Notes under the pieces: model-generated
What the model was told of the DNA's origin: nothing
Databases searched by the model: none
The model's input: the letters and a program-made list of their open reading frames with translations, nothing else
Source of the DNA: Polynucleobacter sp.
Lineage (GTDB): Bacteria > Pseudomonadota > Gammaproteobacteria > Burkholderiales > Burkholderiaceae
Assembly: GCF_030693775.1 (NCBI RefSeq)
Contig: NZ_JAUXZY010000004.1
Span: 868,001 to 932,000, forward strand
Length of the DNA stretch: 64,000 nt
Direction of reading: 5' to 3'
In this document: positions 15,480-24,853 of the stretch, piece by piece
Layout of the letters: the number at the start of each line of letters is the position of its first letter
How positions within the stretch are numbered: the first letter of the stretch is position 1
Made by a program: the position numbers and the translations under genes

Positions 15480-18400
15480 ATGAGCCAATTTACTTCCTTC
15501 ATTCGGGGCGTTTTAGAAAAACGCGTCTTGGTGATCGTGGGCTCCATCGTGCTCTTGGGTCTCGGCATGAATAGTCTGAGTAAATTACCCATACAGCCAT
15601 ACCCTGGTGTTGCCCCTTTAACGATTCAAGCCATTTCGCAGTGGCCGGGCAGAAGTACGACTGAGGTCGAGCAGCAAGTCACCATTCCGGTTGAAAATGC
15701 CTTGGCTGGTATTCCGGGGTTGCAGGCCTTTCGCTCAGTCTCGCTCTTTGGCTTATCGGTTGTCACCCTGAAGTTCAATGACACCGCCGATCCGTTTAAA
15801 GCCCGCCAAACCTTCATTGCTAATTTAGCCAACGCCAATTTACCCGCTGGCGTTGTCTCCAGTATTAGTCCAGACTCGGATGCGACTGGAGAGATCATGC
15901 GCTACGAGGTGCACTCCGACTACGCATCTTCGGCTGAACTCAAAACACTGCAAAACTACGAGATCTATAAAGAACTAAAGCAAACCCGTGGCGTTGCGGA
16001 TGTCTCCTCTTTTGGTGGCAAGGTACGCCAATACCAAGTGATTGTGACGCCAGAGAGCCTGCAATCGAAGGGCATTTCCATTGCCCAGTTGATAGCCGCC
16101 ATTACCAGTTCCAATAGCAATATGGGTGGCGGCTTATTGCCCAGTGGCGAGCAGCAGTTTGTGGTGCGTGGTGTGGGCTTGCTGAAGAACATCGACGACA
16201 TTAAGCAAGTTGTCATCACCACCAACAATGGCGTTCCAGTTCGGGTAGGTGATGTGGCCACAGTTCAAATTGGTAATGCGCCGCGCCTAGGTTTATTTCA
16301 GTTCAATGAGAACCCAGATTCCGTCGAAGGCATCATTTATTTGCGCCGCGGCGAAAACGCCACCGAAGTATTAGCGCGAGTACGTGAGACCGTTAATAAC
16401 ATTAATAAGCAAATTCTGCCGCCCGGCATTGAAGTGCGGCCTTTTTATGATCGCCAGGTATTGCTCGACATTACCGTCGGCACGGTGAAACACACCTTGT
16501 TTTTTGGTATCACCTTAGTTCTTGCCATTCTCTATATCTTTTTGGGAAATCTGCGCGCCGCTGCGGTGGTGGCTGCGGTGATTCCATTGGCACTGTGCGT
16601 GGCCTTTATTCAGATGCACATTTGGAGCGTACCTGCCAATCTCATCTCCTTGGGGGCCATCGACTTTGGTGTGATTGTGGATGCTGCCGTCATTTTGACG
16701 GAGAATGTGATGCGGCATTTGGAGAAGGGCGGTAAGCGCTTAAACCAAAGCATCATCCTGGCAACGAGTGAAGTGCAGCGGGCAATGATCTATTCGACGG
16801 GCATCATTATTGTGGCCTACTCGCCGCTGTTCTTTATGGGCGGAGTCGAGGGCATCATCTTCAAGCCCATGGCCTTTACGATGGGCTTTGCCTTAATTGC
16901 TGCGGTGATTTTGAGCCTGACCTTTTTGCCGGCCATGATCTCCTTGATATTTGGCGAGACCATGGGGCACAAGCCACCGAGTTTTATCACTCGTTTGATT
17001 GAGGGCTATAAGCCTTTGCTCCGCCGCTGGATGGATCGCCCCAGAACGATTGTGGCAGTCGCGGTCTTTATTCTCGGACTCACGCTGCTCAGCGTAACCC
17101 GTTTAGGCACCGCTTTTTTACCCACCCTTGAAGAAAATAACATTTGGTTACGGGTCACGCTCCCCAACACGGTTGACCTCGACTACTCGATTAAGGTCGC
17201 CAACCAATTGCGCGAGAACTTCATTAAACAGCCTGAAATCGAAAAGGTCGCGGTACAAATTGGTCGACCCGATGACGGCACCGACTCTACTGGGGTATTT
17301 AATATCGAGTTTGGTCTTTATCTCAAATCACCCGATAAGCTCCCAAAGGGAAGCAGTAAGAAACAATTGATTCAGAAGCTGGAAGGCGTTCTAAATCAAA
17401 TCCCGGGTGCCAATTACAGTTTTTCACAATACATTCAGGACAACGTCAATGAGGCGCTCTCCGGTGTGAAGGGCGAGAATTCGGTCAAAATCTACGGCGC
17501 CGATTTAGAAGTGCTCGATGCTAAAGCCAAAGAAGTACTGGAGCAGATTAAACACGTCCGCGGCGTAGCCGACGAAGGCATTCTTAAGGAATTAGGCCAG
17601 CCCACACTGAACATTCAGATTGATCGTGAGCGAGCAGCGCGGTATGGCATTAATGTCAGCGATATTCAGACGGTGGTTGCGAACGCCATTGGCGGCGCTG
17701 CAATCACGAACTTATTGGAAGACGAAAAGACCTTTGGTATTGCCGTACGCCTCAGTGAAGCGAGTCGCAATGATGTATCCGACATATCGCAACTATTGGT
17801 TGATGCCCCTGGCGGAAAAAGAATACCCCTTTCGATGGTGGCCAAAATTGAACTCAGTGATGGGCCTTTCTTTATCTACCGCGAAGCCGGTAAGCGCTAC
17901 ATTGCGATTAAATTCAGTGTGCGCGGACGCGACTTGGGTAGTGCAGTTGAGGATGCTCAATTCTTAGTTGAACAAAATGTCGTATTGCCAGCAAATTACT
18001 CGATCAGCTGGGATGGCCAATTTAATCAAATGAAACAGGCGCAGAGTAAGCTGATGGTGATCGTGCCCTTAGCATTGCTTGGGATCTTCCTACTACTCGT
18101 GAGTGCCTTTGGTAATTTCCGGGATGCGGTGATTGTCATGATCAACGTACCCTTTGCTGCGATAGGCGGGGTAATCGCACTGCACTTGGCGGGCGAGACC
18201 CTCAGCATTTCTGCATTCTTTGGCTTTTTATCGCTCTTTGGTATTGCTATTCAGGACGGGGTGATCCTCATCTCCTTTATCAATAAAACCGTAGCCAATG
18301 AACATGGCGCCATGAAGGATTCGATGGTGGAGGGCGCCGCTTTGCGTGTCAGACCCGTATTGATGACTGCCATGCTCTCGGGCTTTGGATTGCTGCCCGC

Positions 18401-18563
18401 CGCGCTCTCGACCTCCATTGGCTCCGAGGCGCAGCGCCCCTTGGCCCTCGTGATTGTGGGCGGCATGGTAACCACCACCATTCTGACCCTACTGGTGCTA
18501 CCGGTCATTTACGGCTGGTTCCGTTGCCGGAGTCTGCCAGCCCCCGTCAAAGTCTCGGTATGA
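15480..18563 (+). CDS. Heavy-metal efflux RND transporter, CzcA-like
   Basis: A 1027-aa inner-membrane proton-driven pump with the twelve-helix RND plan and two large periplasmic loops. The fourth helix carries Asp395, Asp401 and Glu408 (DFGVIVDAAVILTEN); their spacing of 6 and 7 matches the catalytic D/D/E of CzcA and marks the divalent heavy-metal branch. The second half has the matching FFGFLSLFGIAIQDGVILI helix. Together with the two upstream genes it forms a CzcCBA-type system that would export Zn, Co or Cd. The metal is inferred from the family, and no metal-sensor gene is nearby. Confidence 0.93.
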   Translation: MSQFTSFIRGVLEKRVLVIVGSIVLLGLGMNSLSKLPIQPYPGVAPLTIQAISQWPGRSTTEVEQQVTIPVENALAGIPGLQAFRSVSLFGLSVVTLKFNDTADPFKARQTFIANLANANLPAGVVSSISPDSDATGEIMRYEVHSDYASSAELKTLQNYEIYKELKQTRGVADVSSFGGKVRQYQVIVTPESLQSKGISIAQLIAAITSSNSNMGGGLLPSGEQQFVVRGVGLLKNIDDIKQVVITTNNGVPVRVGDVATVQIGNAPRLGLFQFNENPDSVEGIIYLRRGENATEVLARVRETVNNINKQILPPGIEVRPFYDRQVLLDITVGTVKHTLFFGITLVLAILYIFLGNLRAAAVVAAVIPLALCVAFIQMHIWSVPANLISLGAIDFGVIVDAAVILTENVMRHLEKGGKRLNQSIILATSEVQRAMIYSTGIIIVAYSPLFFMGGVEGIIFKPMAFTMGFALIAAVILSLTFLPAMISLIFGETMGHKPPSFITRLIEGYKPLLRRWMDRPRTIVAVAVFILGLTLLSVTRLGTAFLPTLEENNIWLRVTLPNTVDLDYSIKVANQLRENFIKQPEIEKVAVQIGRPDDGTDSTGVFNIEFGLYLKSPDKLPKGSSKKQLIQKLEGVLNQIPGANYSFSQYIQDNVNEALSGVKGENSVKIYGADLEVLDAKAKEVLEQIKHVRGVADEGILKELGQPTLNIQIDRERAARYGINVSDIQTVVANAIGGAAITNLLEDEKTFGIAVRLSEASRNDVSDISQLLVDAPGGKRIPLSMVAKIELSDGPFFIYREAGKRYIAIKFSVRGRDLGSAVEDAQFLVEQNVVLPANYSISWDGQFNQMKQAQSKLMVIVPLALLGIFLLLVSAFGNFRDAVIVMINVPFAAIGGVIALHLAGETLSISAFFGFLSLFGIAIQDGVILISFINKTVANEHGAMKDSMVEGAALRVRPVLMTAMLSGFGLLPAALSTSIGSEAQRPLALVIVGGMVTTTILTLLVLPVIYGWFRCRSLPAPVKVSV

Positions 18564-18569
18564 TGCGGT

Positions 18570-19391
18570 ATGGCTACTTCTTTTCCTTCCGGCGACACGG
18601 CTTTGCCCCACATTCTGATCTCCAATGACGATGGCTATTTAGCGCCCGGCTTATTGGCTTTAGTCAATGCTATTCGCCCCTTGGGCCGCATTACGGTAAT
18701 CGCCCCAGAGCAAAACCACAGCGGTGCCTCCAATTCTTTAACGCTGTCGCGTCCGCTGTCGATTCACCGGATTGCTGGCGGAGAGCGCGATGGCTTTGTC
18801 TTTATTAATGGCACACCAACCGATTGCGTACACATTGCCATGACGGGTTATTTAGACCATCGCCCTGACTTAGTCGTATCTGGCATTAATCAAGGTGAGA
18901 ACCTGGGCGAAGACGTACTCTATTCGGGTACGGTTGCCGCAGCGATTGAAGGTGTGATGTTTGGCGTTCCGGGGATTGCGTTCTCGCAAACCGATCGAGG
19001 CTGGGCCCGTATTGACGATGCAGCGCAAGCAGCGCACGACATTGTCAAGCAAATGCTGTCCCACCCCATGCCAAAACACCCCCAGCAGGCCGATGGCATT
19101 GCTTCTTTACTGAACGTCAATATTCCGAATCGTCCCTACGAAGAACTCAAACGCTGGCGCGTCACGCGCTTAGGTAATCGCCACCACTCACAGCCCGTCG
19201 TTGTGCAAAACAATCCACGCGGCGACAAGATTTACTGGATTGGCGCAGCGGGCGATGCGAAGGATGCTTCTTCTGGTACGGATTTTCATGCGATCAATGA
19301 GGGCTGTATATCGATTACGCCAATGCAGCTGGATCTTACTCACCACGCTCAGCAAAAAGCGATGGCTGCAGACGGTTGGAACCGCGATTGA
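18570..19391 (+). CDS. surE: 5'/3'-nucleotidase SurE
   Basis: A 273-aa stationary-phase survival nucleotidase. The metal-binding start [14 protein letters not shown] is intact, as are [13 protein letters not shown] and [10 protein letters not shown]. SurE dephosphorylates nucleoside monophosphates. It leads the conserved surE-pcm-nlpD run and overlaps pcm. Confidence 0.95.
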   Translation: MATSFPSGDTALPHILISNDDGYLAPGLLALVNAIRPLGRITVIAPEQNHSGASNSLTLSRPLSIHRIAGGERDGFVFINGTPTDCVHIAMTGYLDHRPDLVVSGINQGENLGEDVLYSGTVAAAIEGVMFGVPGIAFSQTDRGWARIDDAAQAAHDIVKQMLSHPMPKHPQQADGIASLLNVNIPNRPYEELKRWRVTRLGNRHHSQPVVVQNNPRGDKIYWIGAAGDAKDASSGTDFHAINEGCISITPMQLDLTHHAQQKAMAADGWNRD

Positions 19392-20047
19392 AGTCGGCAA
19401 CTGCTGATCGGTTTGCCGGGCACCGGCAGGCGCTTGCTACGAAGGTAGCGATGGCTGGCGTGAAGCATGCCAAAACCTTAGATGCCATTGCAACAGTGCC
19501 ACGCCACGCTTTTATGGATGCAGGTCTGCATCCCCAAGCTTACGAGGATTCCGCCTTACCAATTGGGCATCAGCAAACCATCTCGAAGCCATCGGTGGTG
19601 GCGCGCATGATTGAGGTCCTGCATAAATCCAAACAGCCGCTGAATAAAGTCTTAGAGATCGGCACGGGTTGCGGATACCAAGCCGCCGTATTGAGTCTGC
19701 TAGCCGATGAGGTGTATTCCATTGAACGTATTCGGCCATTGCATGATTTAGCCCGCGATAATTTAAGGCCATTTCGGATTAAAAACCTCCGACTGATTTA
19801 TGGGGATGGCATTTTGGGGCTTCCCCAAGCCGCTCCGTTTGACTCGATTATTTTGGCCGCCGCTGGTTTAGGTATTCCGGATGCCTTGCTAGATCAGCTC
19901 GCCATTGGCGGCCGTTTGGTTGCCCCGGTGGCGCGCAATGCAAAAGAGCAGCAATTGCTCCTGATTGAGCGGGTGAGCTCCCACCGCTACCAGCGTACAG
20001 CCCTAGACGAGGTCTTTTTTGTGCCTTTACAATCAGGGGTAGTATGA
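19376..20047 (+). CDS. pcm: Protein-L-isoaspartate O-methyltransferase
   Basis: A 223-aa SAM-dependent enzyme that repairs isoaspartyl residues. It has [10 protein letters not shown], the substrate loop [18 protein letters not shown] and the SAM motif [15 protein letters not shown]. Starts are weak: TTG at 19376, or TTG at 19388 that forms a TTGA overlap with the surE stop. The stop overlaps the nlpD start. Confidence 0.94.
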   Translation: MEPRLKSATADRFAGHRQALATKVAMAGVKHAKTLDAIATVPRHAFMDAGLHPQAYEDSALPIGHQQTISKPSVVARMIEVLHKSKQPLNKVLEIGTGCGYQAAVLSLLADEVYSIERIRPLHDLARDNLRPFRIKNLRLIYGDGILGLPQAAPFDSIILAAAGLGIPDALLDQLAIGGRLVAPVARNAKEQQLLLIERVSSHRYQRTALDEVFFVPLQSGVV

Positions 20048-20874
20048 ACACAAGCTCCTTATCGCACATGAACCGCCTCTCCAGTCAAACCCCATCCATT
20101 CGGGTTTTGCTGCTACTTACTGCTGCAGTTGCCGCTCTTTCTGCTTGCTCTACGCCGCGCACCACACCGGCTACCGTAGTGGATCGTTCGCGTATTGATG
20201 CCCCAACATCCACTGCAACCGTACCAACCCCGCCCGGGTATTACCGTGTGAAACGGGGTGATACCGTATTGCGGATCGCGCTGGATCAAGGGCAGTCTTA
20301 TCGCGATATCGTGCGCTGGAATAACCTCACTGATCCCAACCTAATTGAGGTCGATCAGTTGTTGCTGGTGCGCCCACCGGCTGGCAAGATGACCGTCAAG
20401 CCCTTGACATCTGCCGCTACCGCAGCAACACCACCGAAAATGGCAGATCAGCGTATGGCAGAGCCTGCTCCAGAACCCAAATTAGAGGCGGTCAAGCCCG
20501 ATGCGCCGCCGCCCGGTATTCGTTTGTCGTGGCCAGCCAAAGGCAAGGTGGTAGAGGATTTCATTGATGGCAAGAACAAGGGTATTGATATCGCCGGCAA
20601 ATTGGGTGATCCGATTCAGGCTGCGGGCGATGGCCGCGTAGTGTATGCCGGCAACAGCCTGCGCGGTTACGGTAATTTAGTGATCGTCAAGCATGACAAT
20701 ACTTACCTTACCGCCTATGCCCACAATCGTAATTTATTAGTGAAAGAGGGCGATACGGTTCGCAAAGGTCAGAAGATCGCAGAAATGGGCGACACCGATG
20801 CCAATTCTGTGCGCCTGCATTTTGAGCTTCGCGTGAATGGCAAGCCCGTCGATCCGCTGCCCTTCCTGCAGTAA
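20044..20874 (+). CDS. nlpD: NlpD-like lipoprotein, LysM plus degenerate M23 domain
   Basis: A 276-aa outer-membrane lipoprotein with lipobox LSAC, a LysM domain ([20 protein letters not shown]) and a C-terminal LytM/M23 domain ([20 protein letters not shown] onward). The first metal-binding His of M23 enzymes is Asn here (KNKGIDI), as in E. coli NlpD, so it is likely a non-catalytic activator of the cell-division amidase. In many relatives rpoS follows nlpD; here an exonuclease gene follows after 11 bp. Confidence 0.93.
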   Translation: MNTSSLSHMNRLSSQTPSIRVLLLLTAAVAALSACSTPRTTPATVVDRSRIDAPTSTATVPTPPGYYRVKRGDTVLRIALDQGQSYRDIVRWNNLTDPNLIEVDQLLLVRPPAGKMTVKPLTSAATAATPPKMADQRMAEPAPEPKLEAVKPDAPPPGIRLSWPAKGKVVEDFIDGKNKGIDIAGKLGDPIQAAGDGRVVYAGNSLRGYGNLVIVKHDNTYLTAYAHNRNLLVKEGDTVRKGQKIAEMGDTDANSVRLHFELRVNGKPVDPLPFLQ

Positions 20875-20885
20875 CCTAAGGCGGC

Positions 20886-21707
20886 ATGACAACCGTTCTG
20901 GTATTTGATATTGAGACCATTCCAGATGTAGTGGGTCTGCGCCGGCTGGAGGATTTTCCGGCGAGCATGACGGATAGCGATGTAGCGCAGCAAGTCATGC
21001 AACTGCGTTTAGATAAAACCGGCAGCGATTTTTTACCCCTCTACCTGCAACGCATCGTTGCAATCTCCTGTGTGATTCGGCGCACGACCAAAGAAGGCTT
21101 GCCGCAAATCAAAGTCGGGTCCCTTGGCAATCCAGATGATTCTGAAAGGGTATTGATTCAGGCATTTTTTGATTTGATCGAAAAATACACGCCGCAATTG
21201 GTATCGTGGAATGGCAGTGGTTTTGATTTACCGGTCTTGCACTACCGCGCCTTAATCAATCAAGTGCATGCGCCGCGCTACTGGGAAATGGGCGAGAGCC
21301 AAGACAGCGATAGCCGCGAGTTCAAGTGGAACAACTACATTAGCCGCTACCACATGCGGCATTTAGACTTAATGGATTTGCTGGCGAAGTTCAATGGCCG
21401 CGCTAATGCCCCTTTGGATGCCTTAGCGAAACTGTGCGGCTTTCCAGGCAAGCTGGGCATGGATGGCAGTCAAGTCTGGCCAGCCTACCAAGACGGCAAG
21501 ATAGCGGACATTCGGCGCTATTGCGAAACCGATGTGGTCAATACCTATCTCATGTATTGCCGTTACCAGCTCCTGCGGGGTGGGGTGACGCAAGCCGAGC
21601 ACGATGAAGAGTTGGACTTTGTGAAGCGCTATTTAGAGCAAGAGGCCAAAGAGCCAAACGGCCAAGCCTGGCAAGAATACCTCGCTGGTTTTGCAGGCGA
21701 TGCCTAG
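20886..21707 (+). CDS. Predicted 3'-5' exonuclease, PolB-like DEDD family
   Basis: A 273-aa protein of the DEDD exonuclease superfamily related to the proofreading domain of PolB. Motif I is FDIETIPD near the N-terminus, motif II is SWNGSGFDLPVLHYRA, and motif III is YCETDVVNTYLMY. It has no polymerase domain. It overlaps the start of rlmD. Its physiological substrate is unknown. Confidence 0.85.
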   Translation: MTTVLVFDIETIPDVVGLRRLEDFPASMTDSDVAQQVMQLRLDKTGSDFLPLYLQRIVAISCVIRRTTKEGLPQIKVGSLGNPDDSERVLIQAFFDLIEKYTPQLVSWNGSGFDLPVLHYRALINQVHAPRYWEMGESQDSDSREFKWNNYISRYHMRHLDLMDLLAKFNGRANAPLDALAKLCGFPGKLGMDGSQVWPAYQDGKIADIRRYCETDVVNTYLMYCRYQLLRGGVTQAEHDEELDFVKRYLEQEAKEPNGQAWQEYLAGFAGDA

Positions 21708-23277
21708 GCGACCACGCGCACGCGCAGCGCCAGAAATCCACGCTGTATCCGATCCGATCGTAGTCGAGGGCTTAGATCTCGATGCGCAAGGCATTGCGCG
21801 CTTAGCGCCCACCGAGGAAGCGGCCGCCCGGGGCGAGAGTGGCAAAGTCATCTTCATTCGGGGCGCTTTGCCAACCGAGGTAGTGCGCTACCAAATTACC
21901 CGTGATAAATCCCGCTTCTCTAAAGCCAAAGTAATCGACATTCTCAAAGAAGCCGTCTTTCGGGCTAAGCCCGCCTGCGAATATTTTGGAGTGTGTGGCG
22001 GCTGCACCATGCAGCACTTGGATATCCGCGCACAAATCGCGATCAAGCAACGTGTACTAGAAGATGACCTGCTGCACATCGGGCAGCTACGACCGCAAGA
22101 GGTGTTGCGACCCATGGCTGGGCCCACTTGGCACTACCGCCACCGAGCTCGTTTTAGCGTGGTCAATCGCTCGATTAAAAAAGGCACGGTGCTGGTGGGT
22201 TTTCATGAGCACCAAAGTGCGTATGTGGCCGACATGCTGTCATGTCAAATATTGCCCAAGCATGTATCCGATTTGCTAGAACCGATGCGCGGGCTCATCA
22301 TGTCGCTCAGCGATCCGAGCCGAGTACCGCAAATTGAACTCGCTGTAGGCGAGGGTGAGCAAATCGGTAGTCAAGTTACGGCTTTAGCGATTCGGCATTT
22401 AGAGCCGCTCACAGACGCAGATCAAGCAGCTATTAGGGCATTTGCCGATCAGCATGGTGTGTGGATTTGGCTACAACCCAGCGGCTTGCAAAGCTTGGCT
22501 CCCTTTCATCCGCCAACGGGAAGACTCTGTTATCGCCTGCCGGAGTTTGGCATTGAGATGCCGTTTAAGCCGGCCGACTTCACCCAGGTCAACCACCTGA
22601 TGAATCGCTCCCTAGTTAGCCGCGCCTTGCGACTCTTGGAAGTGCAAGCGGATGACCGGGTGCTCGATCTCTTTTGCGGTATCGGTAATTTCAGCTTGCC
22701 ATTGGCTCGCACAGCCAGTAGCGTATTGGGAATCGAAGGCCTTGCTAGCTTAGTTGAGCGCGCTACAGAAAATGCAGTACACAATCAGCTCAGCCATAAA
22801 GCCCGTTTCATGCAGAGCGATCTATTTGAAGTCAGTATCGACACCATTGTTTCGTGGGGCAAGGCCGAGCGCTGGTTAATTGATCCGCCTAGAGAGGGTG
22901 CCATGGCCATCTGCCAAGCGCTAGCCAACATTGTTCAAGCAAGTGCAGTCGGGCAGCACGAGTGGGATGCTTTTTTGCCAAAACGCATCGTCTACGTATC
23001 GTGTAATCCAAAAACCTTGGCGCGGGATGCGGCTATATTGGCGCACCAAGCCGGTTACCAGTTACGCTCTGCCGGCATCATTAATATGTTTCCCCACACA
23101 TCGCATGTGGAATCGATTGCGGTGTTTGAGCTTACAGGGCAGCGCATTCTAAATACGCCAGCCCTTAAAAAGGATTTAACTGCCGCGTTAGCTTGGGCAC
23201 AAAAAACACCCGCTAAAGCAAGCGATCTTTCTGAACTAAAAATGACTAAAGCGTATGGTACGAAAAGTAAAGCCTGA
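21700..23277 (+). CDS. rlmD: 23S rRNA (uracil-1939-C5)-methyltransferase
   Basis: A 525-aa TrmA/RumA-family enzyme: an N-terminal TRAM region, the iron-sulfur cysteines CEYFGVCGGC, the SAM site VLDLFCGIGNFSLPLA, and catalytic cysteine in YVSCNPKTLARD. ATG 21700 is chosen; TTG 21691 is in the same frame. It overlaps the upstream exonuclease by 8 nt. Confidence 0.94.
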   Translation: MPRRPRARAAPEIHAVSDPIVVEGLDLDAQGIARLAPTEEAAARGESGKVIFIRGALPTEVVRYQITRDKSRFSKAKVIDILKEAVFRAKPACEYFGVCGGCTMQHLDIRAQIAIKQRVLEDDLLHIGQLRPQEVLRPMAGPTWHYRHRARFSVVNRSIKKGTVLVGFHEHQSAYVADMLSCQILPKHVSDLLEPMRGLIMSLSDPSRVPQIELAVGEGEQIGSQVTALAIRHLEPLTDADQAAIRAFADQHGVWIWLQPSGLQSLAPFHPPTGRLCYRLPEFGIEMPFKPADFTQVNHLMNRSLVSRALRLLEVQADDRVLDLFCGIGNFSLPLARTASSVLGIEGLASLVERATENAVHNQLSHKARFMQSDLFEVSIDTIVSWGKAERWLIDPPREGAMAICQALANIVQASAVGQHEWDAFLPKRIVYVSCNPKTLARDAAILAHQAGYQLRSAGIINMFPHTSHVESIAVFELTGQRILNTPALKKDLTAALAWAQKTPAKASDLSELKMTKAYGTKSKA

Positions 23278-23372
23278 GCCATCAGTCGAACTTAATTTTA
23301 ATGCCCTGTTTTTCAATCTGCCTTGAGTGATTTAGAGCGAGTTAAGCATAATTCGAATGTGCGTTCATAGCC

Positions 23373-23753
23373 TTAACTAAATGTTTTGGATAAGGTCTTT
23401 ACAAATATATCTGCTTGATTTACAGCCCAAGCAGCATCTTCTAGCATAACAGTATCGCCTTTGTAGTCAGCCATCAAGCGGAGGTCCTCGACCTTATTCA
23501 ATGATTTGCCAAGCTCCACAGAAACTTGACCTGATTTAACCAGCTGCAAACTGAATTTTGAAATAAGGCCGCTATGGGTTTTGGTATTTACCGCTGCCTC
23601 ATCTAGGCCTGATGCCAAAAGGGCTGCTCTTGCGGCATCAAACATGGCATAGTAAGCACGGTTACAAGCGCCATCAACGTCACCAGCATCTAACAAAATT
23701 TGAGCTGAGCTTGCTGCAATTAGCGCCTTACCAAATAGCTCTTTAGCATTCAA
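23373..23753 (-). CDS. HEPN-domain protein, partner of a minimal nucleotidyltransferase
   Basis: A 126-aa helical HEPN protein with the RAYYAMFDAARAALL helix and an LRLMADYKGD segment followed by an AxxAVNQADIFV helix. It overlaps the upstream MNT gene by 4 nt, the standard HEPN/MNT toxin-antitoxin-like layout. I find no R-x4-6-H ribonuclease motif, so this belongs to the HEPN branch without the usual RNase site. AT content is above that of rlmD next to it, suggesting acquisition. Confidence 0.85.
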   Translation of the reverse strand: MNAKELFGKALIAASSAQILLDAGDVDGACNRAYYAMFDAARAALLASGLDEAAVNTKTHSGLISKFSLQLVKSGQVSVELGKSLNKVEDLRLMADYKGDTVMLEDAAWAVNQADIFVKTLSKTFS

Positions 23754-24103
23754 AGTACAAGGCCTTCATTTCGAATGTTTTTCAATAAGCCTGGGTTTGA
23801 GTAGCTCTCTGGATGGTCCCACTCCGCTTGCCAAATAGGCAAAGGCTGGATCCGAATTCCTGTATCTAACAACACATCGTAAGCCAGATCATCCATGGCG
23901 AACTTCGTGGTCATAAAAGGCCCTGAGTTGCCTCGCAATAAGATCGCTATGTCAGCATCGCTTTCACTGTGGTGGGCATTGCGAGCGCGGCTACCAAAAA
24001 GTAGCACCTGGCTTACATCATATTGATGGGCGATTTTTTCCATAAATGCTCGAGCTGCATTTTGGGTTGCTGGATCAATAGCGGGCTTATTCATTATGGT
24101 CAA
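23750..24103 (-). CDS. MNT-type nucleotidyltransferase
   Basis: A 117-aa minimal nucleotidyltransferase with LLFGSRARNA at residues 34-43 and SDADIAIL with Asp49 and Asp51, the metal-binding pair. MNT proteins partner HEPN proteins; in studied pairs the MNT adds nucleotides to HEPN to silence it. A second ATG nine bases in is an alternative start. The gene is divergent from the Phd gene. Confidence 0.88.
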   Translation of the reverse strand: MTIMNKPAIDPATQNAARAFMEKIAHQYDVSQVLLFGSRARNAHHSESDADIAILLRGNSGPFMTTKFAMDDLAYDVLLDTGIRIQPLPIWQAEWDHPESYSNPGLLKNIRNEGLVL

Positions 24104-24236
24104 TTATCCTAATAAATAGCACTTTGGGCAACAAGCACCTCAATATGGCTCGCATCAGTGCAATTTAATTAAAAATAGGTATTCAAGCTATTTTGGCCTG
24201 CCCAGCTCAACAGGTCTTTACTTCCAAAGTAACTCC

Positions 24237-24261
24237 TCTATCTATTTGTAAAATACATAGA
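24237..24261. promoter_or_regulatory. 25-bp palindromic operator of the Phd/YefM gene
   Basis: Form TCTAT-N-TATTT-N3-AAATA-N-ATAGA, with ten matching bases per arm, ending 19 bp before the phd ATG. Phd/YefM antitoxins repress their own operons from such sites. Confidence 0.65.
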
Positions 24262-24280
24262 ACAAGTCACGGAGCATGCC

Positions 24281-24523
24281 ATGCGCGTTATTCAATTTTC
24301 AGATGCGAGAACGCAGTTTAAGCAAGTGATTGATCAGGTCGTTGCGGATCAGGATGTTGTGATTATTTCTCGACGGGATGCAGAGGATACTGTACTGATG
24401 TCCTTGGATACCTATAACAGTTTGATGGAAACATTCCACTTATTAAAATCTACTGCCAACGTAAAACATCTGGAGAAATCATTAAAGCAATATCGCCGAG
24501 GGAAAACAAAGGCGCATCATTAA
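24281..24523 (+). CDS. Phd/YefM-family antitoxin, apparently orphan
   Basis: An 80-aa protein with the Phd/YefM N-terminal DNA-binding fold (FSDARTQFKQVIDQV, VVIISRRDAEDTVLMSLDTY), followed by a toxin-neutralising tail. GGAG lies six nt before the ATG. Family members precede a YoeB/Doc/ParE-type toxin with overlap, but no such frame follows: the next 32 bp are non-coding and then a minus-strand ORF ends. It may be a relic or act in trans. Confidence 0.85.
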   Translation: MRVIQFSDARTQFKQVIDQVVADQDVVIISRRDAEDTVLMSLDTYNSLMETFHLLKSTANVKHLEKSLKQYRRGKTKAHH

Positions 24524-24555
24524 TTGCCATTATTACTATTAATGTTTTGCCGGGT

Positions 24556-24750
24556 TTAGCGATTTGGTTCAGACGGGTAGGTGGTATGCCAATCAGCATC
24601 GTTAGACATCTTTAATGCTTTAGATAGGGCAGCATACTTATCCTCAAGTGCATCCCACGCAGCCTTAAATTCAGGTTTTGAAAATAGCAGTGCATCATCA
24701 TCTGCTGTGTGTGGGACAGGCTGGAATTGGTCTTTATTGAATGCAGTCAT
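24556..24750 (-). CDS. Unknown small acidic protein (64 aa)
   Basis: An unrecognised frame beginning MTAFNKDQF from ATG 24750; a longer version to 24807 would run into the neighbouring terminator. It is charged and helical (FKAAWDALEDKYAALSKAL) and ends WHTTYPSEPNR. It converges with the orphan Phd gene. No clear Shine-Dalgarno is visible. It could be a small toxin-antitoxin component or a chance frame. Confidence 0.4.
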   Translation of the reverse strand: MTAFNKDQFQPVPHTADDDALLFSKPEFKAAWDALEDKYAALSKALKMSNDADWHTTYPSEPNR

Positions 24751-24810
24751 CTTATTTGCTTGAGAGGGGGTACCAGCAATTTTATTCCTCAAAAGCCTTT
24801 CTACCAAAGA

Positions 24811-24833
24811 AAAAGCGCCCCGCAGGGCGCTTC
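24811..24833 (-). terminator. Intrinsic terminator after the BI-1-like gene
   Basis: An 8-bp stem (AAGCGCCC/GGGCGCTT) with a 4-nt loop, followed on the minus strand by TTT-C-TTT. It is 21 bp past the stop codon. Confidence 0.8.
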
Positions 24834-24853
24834 TCTTTCATGCGGATTACGAC

